From positions 72,197,412 to 72,259,411 of the forward strand of contig CM043963.1 of NCBI GenBank assembly GCA_014529385.2: 62,000 nucleotides of DNA, given 5' to 3'. Of this stretch, positions 45,514-58,612 are shown piece after piece. The position numbers and the translations under genes were made by a program. The DNA comes from Adiantum capillus-veneris (Eukaryota; Streptophyta; Polypodiopsida; Polypodiales; Pteridaceae). How positions within the stretch are numbered: the first letter of the stretch is position 1; every line of letters starts with the position of its first letter. Under the pieces are notes generated by a model that was not told the origin of the DNA, searched no databases, and saw nothing but the letters and a program-made list of their open reading frames with translations.

Positions 45514-48215
45514 CAAATTGGGTGTTGGAACCATTCATTGGTAGTTGTGTTAAAGCTTTTATGGATGACTTCTGTGTCTATAGCAGTAGGGCTGATCACC
45601 ATGAGAAGCTACAGATGGTATTCGCTCGATATGATGAATGTGGAGGACAACTAAATCCGAAGAAATGTCATCTAGCACAGCCAAGGGTGAAGTTATTGGG
45701 CCATATGGTGTCAGAAAATGGCATTGAGGCTGATCCAGATAAGGTTAAGTCTATTATTCTTCTTCCATCACCTATGAGTACGAAGCAATTGGCAACCTTT
45801 ATACACAAAGTGAAGTACATGGCACGGTTTATTCCATTGTCTTCGCAGCTTCTTTATCCATTACAGCAAGTGGCAAAGCATGATCCATTGCAATGGGATG
45901 ACAAGTGTGAAGAAGTGTTTCAAGAGGTGAAAGAGGTGTTAGGGGGGTTGTCAGCCATGCAAGCTCCTGATTGGGAGAAAGTTTTTTATGTAAATCCATC
46001 TGTAGGGGATGAGGCCATTGGAGCCATGCTATTGCAAAAGGGGAAGGGCAGCCATTATATGAGGCCAGTGTATTGTGCAAGCCAAGTGAAGTTGGTAGCG
46101 GAGAGAAAGTTATCGGAAGTAGAGCTAGTGATGGCCATTGTAATATTTGCTTGTCGACGATTTCGTCATTACTTGCTACCACGGCCTTTTGTTTTCTTGA
46201 CGAGTTATGCCTTTTTGCCACAGTTAATTAATGGTATTAACATGTCAAATGTGGTGAAGAAATGGGTAATTGAGCTGCAAGAGTTTGAGTTCTCTTTTCT
46301 AGTGGAAGATAGTACAAGGGCTACCCTAGCTGATTTGTTGACCTACAAGGAGAATCCCCTTATTGTTAAGGAAGAGGTGGTGAGAAAGGTAGTTGAAGAA
46401 GTGCCACAGATCAGCAATGCACATGTGTTGTTCTTTGATGGTTCATACAGAAAGAGCCACGATGCAGCTTCAGAGGGTATAGCACTTTATGATCCAGAGG
46501 GGAAGCTAGTATGCAAGAGAGGGTTCAAATTGGATGCGCATAGTAACAATGAGGCTGAATATGCTACATTGGAAGCCGGATTACACATTTGTTTGAAGCA
46601 TGGGGTTCGAAGGTTGAGCATAAAAGGTGATGCCTTGTTAGTGGTGAAGCAAGTGTTTGGTGTGTGGAAGAGCAAGAACACCTCATTGAAGGAAATGTGC
46701 TTTAGAATTAAAGGCCTGTTAAAAAAGTTTGAAGCATGGAGCATCAAACACATTGAACGTGCTCTAAATGGAGAGGCACATGAAGCAGCTCAAGGCATGA
46801 TTGGGGAGCTATTCGTGTTAAGGACCAATTTACCTCTTTATCATGGTCGGGAAAGTTTGGCTCAAGAAGAGGAGTTTTTGCTAATAGGAATCATTCCAAA
46901 GGAGATTCAGAAGTCTAAGAAGTATGGCTTTTTTCGTAGAGCATATAGGTACAAATTGATTGGTGATGTCTTATACATGAAAGGGGCTGATCTCGTGTTG
47001 AGACGTGTACCTTGGCGGGAGGAGCTTTACAGAGTGTTGGAAGAGAATCACGAAGGCGCATGTGGTGGCCATTTTGCTCTAAAGATCACCTTGCATAAGA
47101 TTTTGCAAGAGGGGTATGTATGGCCTAGTTTGCACAAGGATGTTCACCATTGGTGTAGGTCTTGCAATAGGTGTCAAGCATTTGGGAAGAGAGTGTTGAA
47201 GCCAGAGCTACGAAAAACCATTATGGCGTTTGATGTGTTTGAAAAGTGGGGGATTGATGCAATAGGCCCGTTACCTATCACAAGCAGGGGCAAAAGCTAT
47301 ATTTTGACGGTAGTGGACTATCTCTCTAGATGGGCAGAGGCTATAGCAGTAAAACAGATCACTGCAAAGGATGTGGCAAAATTTGTGTATGATGAAATAT
47401 GTTGCAAGTTTGGGGTGCCACTGGAGTTACTTTCAGATAAGGGGCCTGGCTTTAGAGCTAAACTGCTAGATTTTTTATGTGCAAAGATGAAGATTAGGCA
47501 CCAGCATACCACTCCTTATTACCCGCAGTGTAATGGCTTAAATGAAAGGTTCAATGGTGAGTTGGTACAAATTCTTTCTAAAGTGACAAAGCACCAAGGA
47601 AAGAATTGGGATTTTGAATTGCCTAGTGCATTATGGGCTTACCGTACTTCAGTGAAGACAGGTACAGGGTTTACTCCATTTCATTTGGTGTATGGAAAGG
47701 AAGCACTATTGCCTGTGGAGGTAGAGTTGCCTGCGGTCAAGATGTTAGAGAGGTTTCTTGGGCCGCCTAGTGATGCATTCAAAGAGAGGCTCTTGCAGTT
47801 ACAAGAGGTCCAGTTGGATAGGATGAGCGCATTGGAGCATTATGGGCAGATGCAGGATAAGGCTTTGGCAAAGATAAATGAAAAGGTCAAAAGTAAGGGT
47901 ATCAAGAGACATGACTTGGTTTTGCGCTACAACAGTAAGCTGGACAGCACCTTCCAAAAGAAGTTTCAAATTAAGTGGGAAGGCCCTTTCAAGGTAGTAG
48001 AGTGTTTTCCAAATGGCACATATCAGTTGGCTAACCTGGATGGTGTTCTACATAAGTCAAGGGTAAATGGGTTGCGTCTTAAGTTGTATCATGCCAGGTT
48101 GATGATGGTGGCACAAGATGAGTTTTTTGAAGAGCGAGTGATGTCTGTGAGGGATGAGGAGACCTGTGATGCGGCGAGTCTCATATCTCTCTTTGCTGCT
48201 GCTGATCATGAATGA
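45514..48215 (+). CDS. pol: RT-5b Pol, 5'-truncated copy
   Basis: Homology to RT-5 starts at CAAATTGGG (41008 in RT-5) and keeps a constant offset of 4506 bases with no indels to the LTR. The open frame (about 900 codons) begins just before FMDDF, so it lacks the fingers and palm start of RT, protease and gag. The rest is intact: degenerate first RNase H, second RNase H, and integrase with all three acidic residues. There is no ATG before FMDD; expression is unlikely. Differences from RT-5 are scattered until 42975/47481, after which the two are identical. Confidence 0.9.
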
Positions 48216-48243
48216 TCTAGCAGGCTAGGGGATGGGCAAATTA

Positions 48244-49374
48244 TGTCAGGAGTTTTTTGGAGCAAGGGATTGTGCATATGTACATATACATGCATGGTGC
48301 ATCAAATAAAGGATTGCCCATTTTCCTTAGCCAGGTGGTTATGTGGGGCCCACATGTGTACAGGTAGGACAGCATGTACATAGTGCATCGATTTTCACTA
48401 TCACCAGTACCAGTATGTTTTTTCTACAATAATGAGGAGTTTATAGCGCGTAAAACTTCTCGAGGAAGCTATCCGCGGGCCGACGATGTGAGGTCAGCAG
48501 GTGCGTCAGATGGCATCTAGTGGCGTCAGGAGGGCGAACGAGGTCAATATTTGCACGCAGATGAGGACGGACACAACCTGGGTGTTTTCTTGTGAGAGTT
48601 ACGCAGAAAGGTCATCATTAGGACCACTTTTTGGGGCCACTCCACGTGGTGGCGAGATGCATTATTGGAAAAAAGCTGAGTGCCAGGTGTGCGAATGATG
48701 CAAAAAGGTGACGACTATGCATTGCGAGGTCAGTTTTTGGCCTGTTCGGGGTCCGTTTGAGGTCATCTAAAAGGCCAAGGGTGCCCAAGTGATAACGCTA
48801 AGTGTGGGAACTGAAAAAACAGAGAGAAGGCCAGAAAAAACGTGGAGAAGAGAGGAGGAACAGCCGTAGGTGTGTTTTTGCTGATTTGGGAGCCTGTTTT
48901 GGCTGTAAACTGCTCATCCGAGGTCGGATTTGAGCACTTTGACATTGTAGACTGGGGTTTTGGGCCGTTCCGGACGCGATGGCGCTGTCCATTTTGCCAA
49001 ATTCCTCACTCTTTTCCTGCTGTTTTTCTGTGTAAGTTTCTCCTATGAGCGAAGTTTCTGCTCGAGTTTGTGATTGTATCTGGCTTATTTTACCCATATT
49101 GTGTGAGCTGTTTGCCCCATTGGTGTTGGCCCAAGCTCAATTATATCTAAACATCAGAAATTCTCCTCTTTTGAGCTGAGTTTTTTGGGTGTGTGTGTGT
49201 CTGTGTGGAGTGGGCAAGTGGATAGTCTCTCTCCTCTCACTCCCGAGGTGTGTTCCCTGTCTCGGCCAGGTGTGTTGTCTAAGCCAAGTGGTGCCCCATA
49301 GTGTGTGTGTGTATCTTCCCAAGAGTGTGTGTCGGGTCATTATAGAGGCGCTGTGTGTGTTTTCATCCCGCTCA
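48244..49374 (+). repeat. RT-5b LTR
   Basis: Third copy of the RT-5 LTR. The first ~650 bases match the middle LTR exactly, while the end part carries several variants of the first LTR. U5 hairpin and TGGTGCCCC at 49261-49297, with one stem mismatch. RT-6 gag starts 25 bases later. Confidence 0.9.
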
Positions 49375-49398
49375 TAGCGTCACTTTGAAATCAATTCA

Positions 49399-50454
49399 AT
49401 GGAGAGCCAACGCCAAATGTCTGGATATCCTCTTTTCTTTGGAGAGCCTGGAGAGGATGCAGAATTATTTCTAGCGAATTTCAAGATGTCGTGCCATATC
49501 AAGAGGATAGTAACTGATCAAGAACATGTAGAAATGTTTGAGGTGGTCCTTAGGAAAGATGCTAGCACTTGGTTTGACTCTTTGCCTGAGGAAGTTAAAG
49601 GGAATTACACGGAAGTTTTGAATCGTTTCAAGAAATACTTCTTTGATCCCCAAAACACTCAGAAATTATGGCAAGACATTGTTTCTCATAAGCAAAAAGA
49701 CTTAGATGACTACTACTTGTACAAGCAAGAGTTCCTACGTCTTTGGGCTCTATGGATACGAAATGTTGCTAACCCTGGTGATGGTGCAGAATTTCTAAAG
49801 AAGGAGAGGTTCATAGCCGGACTCTTTCCTGACCTTAAGATAAAAGTTGAGGCGGGTGCACCTGCTACCTTTGATGCAGCTGAAACTAGGGCTTCTAAGA
49901 AATATAGGAAACTCAAGTGCTTAAGGGGAGAGGTTCCAATAGAAGGTCTTAGACCCAAAGGTAAGTCATAAGCATCAACATCTAAGGAGCTTCCTGAGGT
50001 AACGACAGAAGTGATTGAGAAGTTAAATGAATCTTTAAGCAGCTTGTCAATTCACCTTGCACAAGCTGTAGGTCCAAAGGGACAAGCAAAGAAGTCTGAA
50101 GAGCGAGACCCACGACCTAGGAGAGTCTTGCAATGTTGGAATTGCGGTGAGTGTGGACATGGGATGTATAATTGTCCTTGGCCCCGTGGGGAGCGAGGGA
50201 GACCTAACTTGAATTACCCAGTGATGAATGCAGGTGAAGGAACTAGTCAACAACCACGGATTATACAAAGGCCAAATGGAGCAAGACAACCTCCACAAGG
50301 AGTGAAAGGAGTTCCACCTTTTCCAGACCCAAACGTGCATGTGGTAGAGGTGACAAATTCAAGAGAGGTTGACATGGAAGCAAATGGCATTAAGCGTGGC
50401 CGACGGAAAGGTAAGGAGAAAGATGGAGTTACATCACAAAGTGACCATGGATGA
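49399..50454 (+). pseudogene. gag: RT-6 gag (capsid and nucleocapsid)
   Basis: ATG at 49399 opens a capsid domain (YPLFFGEPGEDAELFLANF, then ASTWFDSLPEEV and FLKKERFIAGLFP). A stop at about 49969 interrupts the frame, which then continues to a knuckle CWNCGECGHGMYNC near 50140 and a Pro/Gly/Lys-rich tail ending in TGA at 50452. The capsid is the closest relative in the window to the RT-4 Gag. Downstream pol stays in the same frame at first, so RT-6 probably also had a single gag-pol frame. Confidence 0.85.
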
Positions 50455-50991
50455 GAAAAGAAGGCAAAGGAGACCAAGGAAACCAAGAGGACCCGACGTC
50501 GTATCAACCTCCAAGACTTCCCTCTTGGACATGGTATGGCTCCGTACAACTTGTTGGAAGACATGAGAGGTAAGGGTCCTGATATTTCATGGCCTCAATT
50601 TCTTGCATTATGTCCACAAGTTAGGAGGGATTTAACAAGGGCAGTTAGCACTAGGAGAAAGGTAAAAGAGAGTGTGCCTGTTGTAAAAATTGCACAAGCT
50701 GAAATGAATGAGGACATTACACCGGTGCTAGACTGTTACATCAAAGGAAGATTGGTTAGGAAAGGTCTAGTGGATGGGGGTGCAGAAATTTGCATCATGA
50801 CAGAGGGACTCATGCAAAGACTAGGCATGCACATCCAGGAGACACCTGAAATCAAAGTCAAGATGGCAAACAATAGCAAGGCTAGGTGTGTAGGCATTTG
50901 TAAAAATGTCTTTGTAGAGGCCTTTGGCATTAAGAAAGCGGTGGATTTTATGTTATGTCGACCAAGGGAAGTGGTTATCCATTTATCCTAG
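50455..50991 (+). pseudogene. RT-6 protease
   Basis: Basic linker, then ISWPQFLALCPQV (a block also in RT-1 and RT-5) and the active-site motif VDGGAEICIM with its Asp retained. A frameshift near 50970 moves the ILGRPW end into another frame. Only that shift breaks it. Confidence 0.8.
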
Positions 50992-53117
50992 GAAGACCAT
51001 GGCTAATGAAAATGCGAGCTTTGCAGGATTGGGAGAGTGGGAAATTAATTTGCAGGAATGACAATCATAAGAAGGTTGTCTTTGACATGAAGGAGCAACG
51101 CCAAGAGGAGCTCCATGAAGAATCATCTCAAAGTGAGACGGAAGAAGGTTGGACCGATAGCACTTCAGAAGAAGAAAGTAGCGGCAGCATTACTGAAGAG
51201 GAGTCTTCCATCGAAGTCATGGGGGTAAGGTTTAAGCCAAGCAACCAAGAGACCTCTTGTCAAGGCTTGGAGGAGGTAGGTCCTCAAGAGAATGAAGGTG
51301 TTCAAGATGAAGGGATGCTGGAAGGTATGCTATCAACAACACTTACAAAGGATGAAAGAGAGGAGTTCAAATGTGTGCTAAGGAAGTTTCCTAGGCTTTT
51401 TGCTAAAGACTACACCGACGTGCGTGGGGTAGATGTTGTTCAACACAAGATTGAGTTAAAGCCTGAGGCCACACCTAAATCTCAGAAGCTACGAAGGCTA
51501 GGAGTTATAAAGGAACAGGCTCTACTCAAGGAGGTAAGAAAGCTTCTAGCAGCAGGTTTCATTTATCGAGTGGAGAATTCAGAGTGGGTCTCTCCTGTTG
51601 TTGTCACTCCTAAGAAAAATGGCAAGTGGAGGGTGTGTGTGGATTACCGTCCCCTCAATGAGGCAACAAAGAGAGATCACTTTCCCCTCCCATTCCAAGA
51701 TGAGATACTAAATGAGGTAGCTGGTCATGAGAAGTACACTGTGTGCGATGGTTACTCAGGTTACTTTCAAATAGGGATTGCATTGGAGGATCAATTGAAA
51801 ACAACCTTTATCACTCCTTGGGGTTGTTATGCTTTTAGAGTCATGCCATTTGGTCTAACAAATGCTCCTGCAACATTCCAACGTTTCATGAATATGGTGT
51901 TTCAAGCATTCTTTGGAAAGTCAATTAGGGTGTTCATTGATGATTTCTGTATTTATAGCTCAAAATCATTGCATCTACAAAGGGTAGAAGAAGGTTTAAA
52001 GAAGCTCTACGACATGGGAGGTCAACTCAACCCCGACAAGTGACATATAGGTGAGGATGAAGTAATCTTGCTTGTTCATAAAGTTTCTTACAAAGGCATT
52101 GAAGTGGATCCTTCAAAGGCAAAGGCTCTTATTGAGCTACCATCACCCAAGAGTCTTAAGGAGGTCATCTCATTCATTCAAAAGGTGAAGCATATATCAC
52201 GCTTCATTCACTTAGCCTCGGAGTTACTTCACCCTTTGCAAAAGTTGACACAACAAGTAGAATTTGCATGGTCTGATGAGCTTGAAGAGTACTTTTGTAA
52301 CATTAAAGCCATTTTGTCAGAGCTACCAACACTCATGCCTCCTTGTTGGGAGTACACATTCTTTGTTAGCTCTAGTGTTGGGAAAGAAACAATTGGTGCA
52401 GTTTTGCTACAACAAGATCCCTATAGTACCAGAATGAGGCCCATCTGCTTTGCTAGTAGGGTCATGAATGCTTTAGAGAGAGGCTACACAGAGGCAGATG
52501 TCATGATGCTTTCTCTCATGTTTTCGATAAGGAAGTTTAGATCCTACTTGCTCCCAAAACCTTTTGTAATCCTCACCGCAGAAAATTTGTTCCCTTGGGT
52601 GTCATCTCAAATGAATCTTAGTACTAGGATCTCAAAGTGGATTATGGAGTTGCAAGCGTTTCAATACTCTTTCAAGGTAGAAGATAGTGTGCGTGCACAA
52701 TTGGCAGGGATTCTCACTTATAGGGTGCATGAAAAGGAGATTAAGGTGCCTGAAGTAAAGACCCTACCATTGCCACCACCAAAAAGTATTCCTAATGCTT
52801 TTACCTTGTTCTTTGATGGAGCTTTTCGTCGAGCCACAGGAAAAGCATGGGGAGGGCTAGTGTTGCTCAACCCAAGTGGAGAGATGGTCATGAAAGAGAA
52901 GTTCAATCTACCAAGTTCAGCTAGCAACAATGAAGCAGAATATGACACACTACTTCATGGTTTAAAAATATGCATTGGCCATGGTATACAACGTCTCATG
53001 GTAAAAGGGGATGCACTTCTCATTGTGAAGCAGATTTTAGGCATCTAGGCATGCAAAAATGAAAGACTAAGGGCCAAATTTCATACCATCCGTAGGCTAT
53101 TTAATCAATTTGAGAAG
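50992..53117 (+). pseudogene. RT-6 reverse transcriptase and dual RNase H
   Basis: RT motifs SPVVVTPKKNGKWRVCVDY, FITPWGCYAFRVMPFGL and FIDDF near 51940. A TGA at 52041 replaces the Cys found in RT-1 and RT-5 (NPDK-C-HIG). The first RNase H has Ser for the catalytic Asp (FFVSSSVGKETIGAVL). The second has LFFDGAFRR and SNNEAEYDTLL, with a TAG at about 53046 where RT-1 has Trp (LGI-W-ACKN). The acidic residues of the second domain are kept. Confidence 0.87.
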
Positions 53118-54667
53118 GTGCAATTATATCATATTCCTAGGAAACAAAATGAAGATGCTGATTTACTTGCACAACAAGCCGTTGCATGTGTAAAGAAAGA
53201 AGTGCAGGTCATCATGGTGGCGGCTGCTGTGAAGCAACCGAGGTACCAGGGATTGGAGTCATTGGCTCCCACCATTGGCTACATTTTGGAGGGTGAGTTT
53301 CCACCAGACTTCACAAAAGCTTAGAAGAGGAGACTCATGAAGAAGGCAAGCATGTATCTCTTCCTAGAAGGCTCCCTCTATCAAAGAGGGAAGGATAAAG
53401 TGTGCAGAAGAGTACCAACTATAGCGGAAATTCCAGCCATTCTAAAAGGTTTGCATGAAGAGGCATGTGGTGGTCATTTTTCCCAAGAATTAACTGTGAA
53501 GAAGATTTTGCTTGCGGGATATGTTTGGACAAGTCTACATGTGGATGTCCAACATTGGTGTAAAAGTTGTCACAATTGTCAGGTAAATGGGAATAGAAGA
53601 TTGATTTATGGTCCAAGGCAAATCGTGCTTGCAAACCCTTTGAAAAGTGGGGCATTGATGCTATGGGTCCTCTGCCTAGGACAAAAAATGGTAAACTCTA
53701 CATTCTAGTGGCTGTAGACTATATGACTAGGTGGGTGGAAGCACAAAGTGTGGCAAAGGTAAATGAGAGGACAGTGAGCAAATTCTTCTACACTCACATT
53801 AGTTGTAGATTTGGCACACCTTTGGAGATTGTTTCTGATAATGGTCCGGGGTTTAGAAAGGGATTTCTCACAGAAGTCTGTGAAGAGCTTTGCATTCTAC
53901 ATCGTCACAGTACACCCTACTATCCGCAATCAAATGGTTTGGTAGAAAAAGCTAATGGTGTCATTGCAGGCATCATTAGAAAGATGGTGAAAAACAAGAC
54001 AAAGTTGTGGGATGACTTTTTGGATGGTGCCTTGTGGGCATATCGAACCACATATAGGGAAGCCACGGAGTTCACACCATTTCACTTGGTCTATGGTCAA
54101 GAGGCTTTACAGCCAATTGAACTAAACATTCCAACAATGCGACTTCATGGCAAATCAGCACAAGATGATCAAGAAGCATGGATGGATCGACTTCTTACCT
54201 TAGCTGAGCTTGAGTGGAAAAGAGAAGCAACATACGTGTGCTATAAGAGGAAAGCCACACAGAAAAAGGAGAAGCTTGACAAGAAACTGAAGGACAAAGG
54301 CATCAATGAAGGAGATCTTGTGCTAAGGTATGACAATCGACTCGATAATCGTTTTGATGCCAAATTTGAAACAAGATGGCAGGGGCCATACATAGTCAAG
54401 AAGGCTTTCAATTCAAGTTACTATCAACTTATGGACTTGAATGGGAAAGAGCACTCCAGGAAGGTAAACGGCTATCGCTTGAAGCCTTACTTGAGTCGCC
54501 TTCTACCAAAGGATCTACCAGAGCAAAAGGCAACTATCCCATGTAAGTATTGTTCCATGAAGCATGAGTGTAACACAAACCAAAATTCCAAGGGTCCAAA
54601 CAATGAAGATCTTGTCAAGGACTCTGAAGCACTCTCTTTGAAAAAGATTCTTTATGATGGTACATGA
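53118..54667 (+). pseudogene. RT-6 integrase
   Basis: End of the second RNase H (IPRKQNEDADLLAQ), then the integrase zinc site HEEACGGHF ... WCKSCHNCQ, a stop near 53322, and a frameshift near 53640. In the new frame come KWGIDAMGPLP, VSDNGPGF and NGLVEKANG with all three catalytic acidic residues, then an SH3-like C-terminal domain (LVLRYDNRLDNRFDAKF, then WQGPY). The stop codon lies inside the pre-PPT hairpin loop. No chromodomain. Confidence 0.87.
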
Positions 54668-54679
54668 ATATACCATCAT
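54654..54679 (+). promoter_or_regulatory. RT-6 pre-PPT hairpin
   Basis: ATGATGGTA and TACCATCAT form a perfect 9-bp stem around CATGAATA, the same loop as RT-1 with an unrelated stem. Confidence 0.75.
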
Positions 54680-54681
54680 CC

Positions 54682-54695
54682 TGGGGGAGGGCTAA
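54682..54695 (+). promoter_or_regulatory. RT-6 polypurine tract
   Basis: TGGGGGAGGGCTAA immediately before the 3' LTR; the ending GAGGGCTAA is shared with RT-1 and RT-7. Confidence 0.82.
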
Positions 54696-57068
54696 TGATA
54701 GCCGTTTTTTTGGCTCTCTGTAATTGCCATAGTGAGTTATCTCACCCTATCAAATCACTCAAACACTGTGGTTACCCTCACCCTTTCACTGTATATAAGT
54801 GCGTGTGAGTTAGGGGACTTTTCCCATATCTCCTTACTGAAATAAAAAACCCTCAATTAGCTAGTCATTGGGCTAGTTGAGCCAAAAAAATAAAAAATAA
54901 AAGTATATTATGGCCCATGCGTATGTAAATATTTCTTTGTATATAGGGCCTAAATAAAAGATTTTTTAATAATTATTTTGGTATTTATTTAAATATTTCT
55001 ACCTAGGTGTGTGTTATTTATGCTCTGTACATTGCCTCACCATTACCACAATTTTTCTTACCATTTTCCATACTCTTTATTCCATATAGAAATATTTTCA
55101 TGTAAGCTTCTCCTATATTTGGTGTAACTGCACCCCAACAAAAATCCAAAACAACTAGTTTTATTTATGTGTATATTTTTTCACTATTGTGATTTTTCCC
55201 TTCCTACATCTATTTTGTTTTTTTTCTAAAAAATTAGAACACCAAAAATATTTATCTTTTTATGGTAGCCTCATAATAAGAGAGATTTCTTTTGACCCCT
55301 TTATATTTTTTCCACTTATATTATTTATATTTGACATGTACATATTTTTTAGACCCCTCAATATTTGATTTTCTTAGTTGTACTATTCACTTATATCATG
55401 ATTTCAACAATATCTTCAATTATAGACCTACCAAATAAGGTCAAGGGTAGGTGGCATGCATACATGCACTATGGAGGGCTCACTCTTGGAGGTATTCAAA
55501 AGAATCATCCAAAGAAGGACCCCACAAGGACTTTGTGCAGTGGAAAAAAACGGTCGGTTTTGCTGAATTTTTAAAGTTCACTTGCTCTCCGAATTTGAAA
55601 AGGTGATACACACAAAAGTTGTAGCTAGTGGGCTGAACTTTTGCCTCAAATTTTTTCATATTTTTTTGAGCTACGAGCTATGAGCTATGATTCTATTAGT
55701 GGACCCCAGTTTTCCCATGCTATGCAGCCACACTCTCTCTTCCACTTTATCATTTTCCTCTTTCACACACACTTCTCCACTCATCATCCCCACCTCTCTC
55801 ACCACTCCTCTCTGCACCCTACTCACCTTCTCCTCAACCTTGAACAATAAGAGAAACCATGGTGAACTCATACCTCCCACACACAATTCCATTCCAAAAT
55901 TGACCACCTAGTCTCATTTTTCCTTCTCCAAATTACCCATATCTATAAAAAAAACCACAAAATTCAGCCTCTTCTCTTAAAAGACAGCATCATGGTGGTT
56001 GATTACTCAGCTTCAATTACCTTGTCTCTCAAGGAAGGTCAAGAGTGGAGAAAAAATGTACCGTCAAAGCTAGTGGACCGTCAACAAGCGTCAAAATTGG
56101 CCCTACTCAAGACACTTGGAGCATCAACCTTGTAAGAAATCCACCTTTTCTTACCTCTTAAGAGTTTTTCTTCCTTATTTGTATCCTACATGGATACTCC
56201 CATTGTAAATATCCAATTCCATTTGTAAATTAATACTAACTCTACTAACAGTAACCCACTATGAAAAGTCCTATCACCTCCATTTCTCTCCTCTCTCTTT
56301 CCCCACCAACTTCTTGATAATTCCAAGCAAAAGAAATTAGATAAATTGCTGAAAATCTAACCCAACCATGGTTAGAGGAGTAAACCTAGCCTTCAAAATT
56401 GCTATAAAAGGAGGGTGTAGCTAGCACAAAAGGGGGGAGAAGAAAGAGCACTATGCTATAGCTTGAGAAGCCAAGCTCAACCTCTTGAGAAGGAGCTCTT
56501 GAGTGGAATCTCATTGGCATTAGGCATATGTATGTGTTGTATTAGGGGTGATTAGCAAGGGAACTTTATGCCATTGTAAGAGAGAGTGATCATTAAATTG
56601 AGAGTAGGAAATCTATCATTTCTCCTACTAGAGTAAGCCCAACATTTGCTGAATCAAGGAGGGTGAATTTGGACTAAGCATGGATACCTTGTCTCCCTTC
56701 CAACGTGAAGTCATGGACAATAATGATGTGTAAGTGTCTTGGTGTTTTATTTAAGTGCTTGATATCTTGTCTCTGGGTATTGTTATCAATTTAGCCTTAA
56801 ATCCCACATGCTATAAGAAGGCGACAGGGTGGAGAGGACTCCATTGGCCTTAAGACAGTGATTGGGGTGGTTTTCTTTCTTGTGATGTGTTGTGGTGTAA
56901 TTTACTCAGGCTATTGAACAAATACTAATCTCACTTTGATTGGTCATGACAGATTTGTAAGAAGGCATTAGTGCAACAAGCACCCCCTTCCCCCTTCTCT
57001 CTCTTTCTTACATATATATATTTATGTTTGCTTGATCATTAACGATACACTTCAAAGCAGCCCGAGCA

Positions 57069-57105
<37 letters not shown>

Positions 57106-57142
57106 TCTCTCTCTCTCTCTCTCTCTCTCCCTCTCCCTCTCC

Positions 57143-57230
<88 letters not shown>

Positions 57231-57490
57231 TTTTAGTGTATGAGAGTGTTCCATTGGTGTTAGGGTTAGTGTAAATTCCTTGCTTGTTTGTGGGTTGCTC
57301 TAACGATTCTCCTCTTTTGCGTCCTAGTTCGCTCTCAAACTAGGTTGGTGCCCCTTGTGTAGTTGGGATTTGGCTGGGGGTTTGTTGTTTTGGTTTGCGT
57401 TGTGTTGTGCCCCAGCCCCATCGAGCAGCACGGGAGCCTTGAAGGGTGTCTAGAGGTTGCTCTTCTTGTTGCCCGCCTCGGACCGCTTCA
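54696..57490 (+). repeat. RT-6 3' LTR
   Basis: Starts TGATAGCCG and ends GACCGCTTCA, like RT-4. Middle parts diverge from the RT-4 LTRs, while the last 260 bases are nearly identical. TATA-like boxes at 54792-54798 and 56403-56410 (TATAAAAG). Long interrupted (CT)n at 57072-57226. U5 hairpin (7-bp stem) and TGGTGCCCC at 57323-57354. Confidence 0.9.
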
Positions 57491-58433
57491 CTGTGAAGAG
57501 CTCTATTCATGAGAGTTATTGAGACTCTCTCAAGTTTTCTACCCTTCACAATTTCACTCTCATCTAATTTGATGACAAAAAAGGCTTGCCCATTCACCTC
57601 AATATGTTGAAGATCATAGAATTTTATAATGGCCCTCTGCAAAGTCCTCAAGTCAAAGAAACGATTTTTGAAAGATGTAAACTTGAGGTCTTTCTTCTTA
57701 CCATGATATATGCCATTGATGTGTGAAAAGGCTCTCCAAGCATCTCCACGACCTTGAATTAATTTTGAGCCTTGCCTATTGATGATGGCTTTCAAAAGCA
57801 AGGACCCTTCACTCTTGACTTCTTCACATTTTTGTTGATGAGCTTCAATAGCTTTCGGTAACCTGCCCTATTGATTCCAACTTTGTCCAAAATTCCTTGA
57901 ACTTCATCTTTGTCCAAAGTAGAACTTTTCAAACATCCATTGATGCATTTCTGCCTAGAAAACTTGAATCTTCTTTCATTCAATAGGTTTCCAACAAGAA
58001 CAGGTGGAATCCCTTTATAAAATGATTGTGATGCACCTCTTATGTTTCCTTGTGAGTAGTTTGACTGAACTAAGCACCTGAGTAAACACAAGAAAACATT
58101 ATAGAACCCAAAGATACCAACTTAAAAAACAGATATCAATTTGAAAAAAAAAAACAATTTTACCTCATTGCTTTGATTCTTCTATTGGAAACTCCACCTC
58201 CTCGCTTGAGACTCTCAATATTCTTCAACTTCCTTTGTCTGTCCAAACTCTGTCCTCTTTCTTCTGACTATGTTCAACAATGATTGGAGGTTCTTTACCT
58301 TTTCCTTGCTTTCTTGAAGCAGTTGATTAAGAGAATCCTTGAGCTGTAGTATCTCAATCAAGATCTCTTTTTTCCTCCCTCTTTTTAGGTTTTCATATGC
58401 TGCATATAGTCTCGGACATGTCCTTTGGTCCAA
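57491..58433 (-). pseudogene. Unknown spliced gene fragment, disrupted by RT-6
   Basis: Two minus-strand coding blocks are separated by an 86-base GT-AG intron (58078-58163): donor ATGAG|GTAAAA, pyrimidine-rich acceptor TTTACTCAG|GTGC. Joining them keeps frame (AMR to CLVQSNYSQG). The first block is Lys/Glu/Leu-rich, coiled-coil-like; the second is basic with FYKGIPPVLVG and GRGDAWRAFSHINGIYHGKK. Frame changes near 58215 and 57840 indicate decay. It ends exactly at the RT-6 LTR. I do not recognise the family: it may be a host gene, a captured gene piece or another transposon. Confidence 0.5.
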
Positions 58434-58612
58434 ATAGACTTTCTATCTTGCCTCCATCCCTTTATTTCAAAATTAGAAAGATTAAAATCCTTTTCCTAAA
58501 TTCATATGCCCCTCCAATATGTGGCTTCTTTGTTTCGTGCTCGCCTGAAACTCATCCAACAAAATATTCTATAGATATTGATTAGGTTGAATTTACAATG
58601 TCTTTTTCCTGG

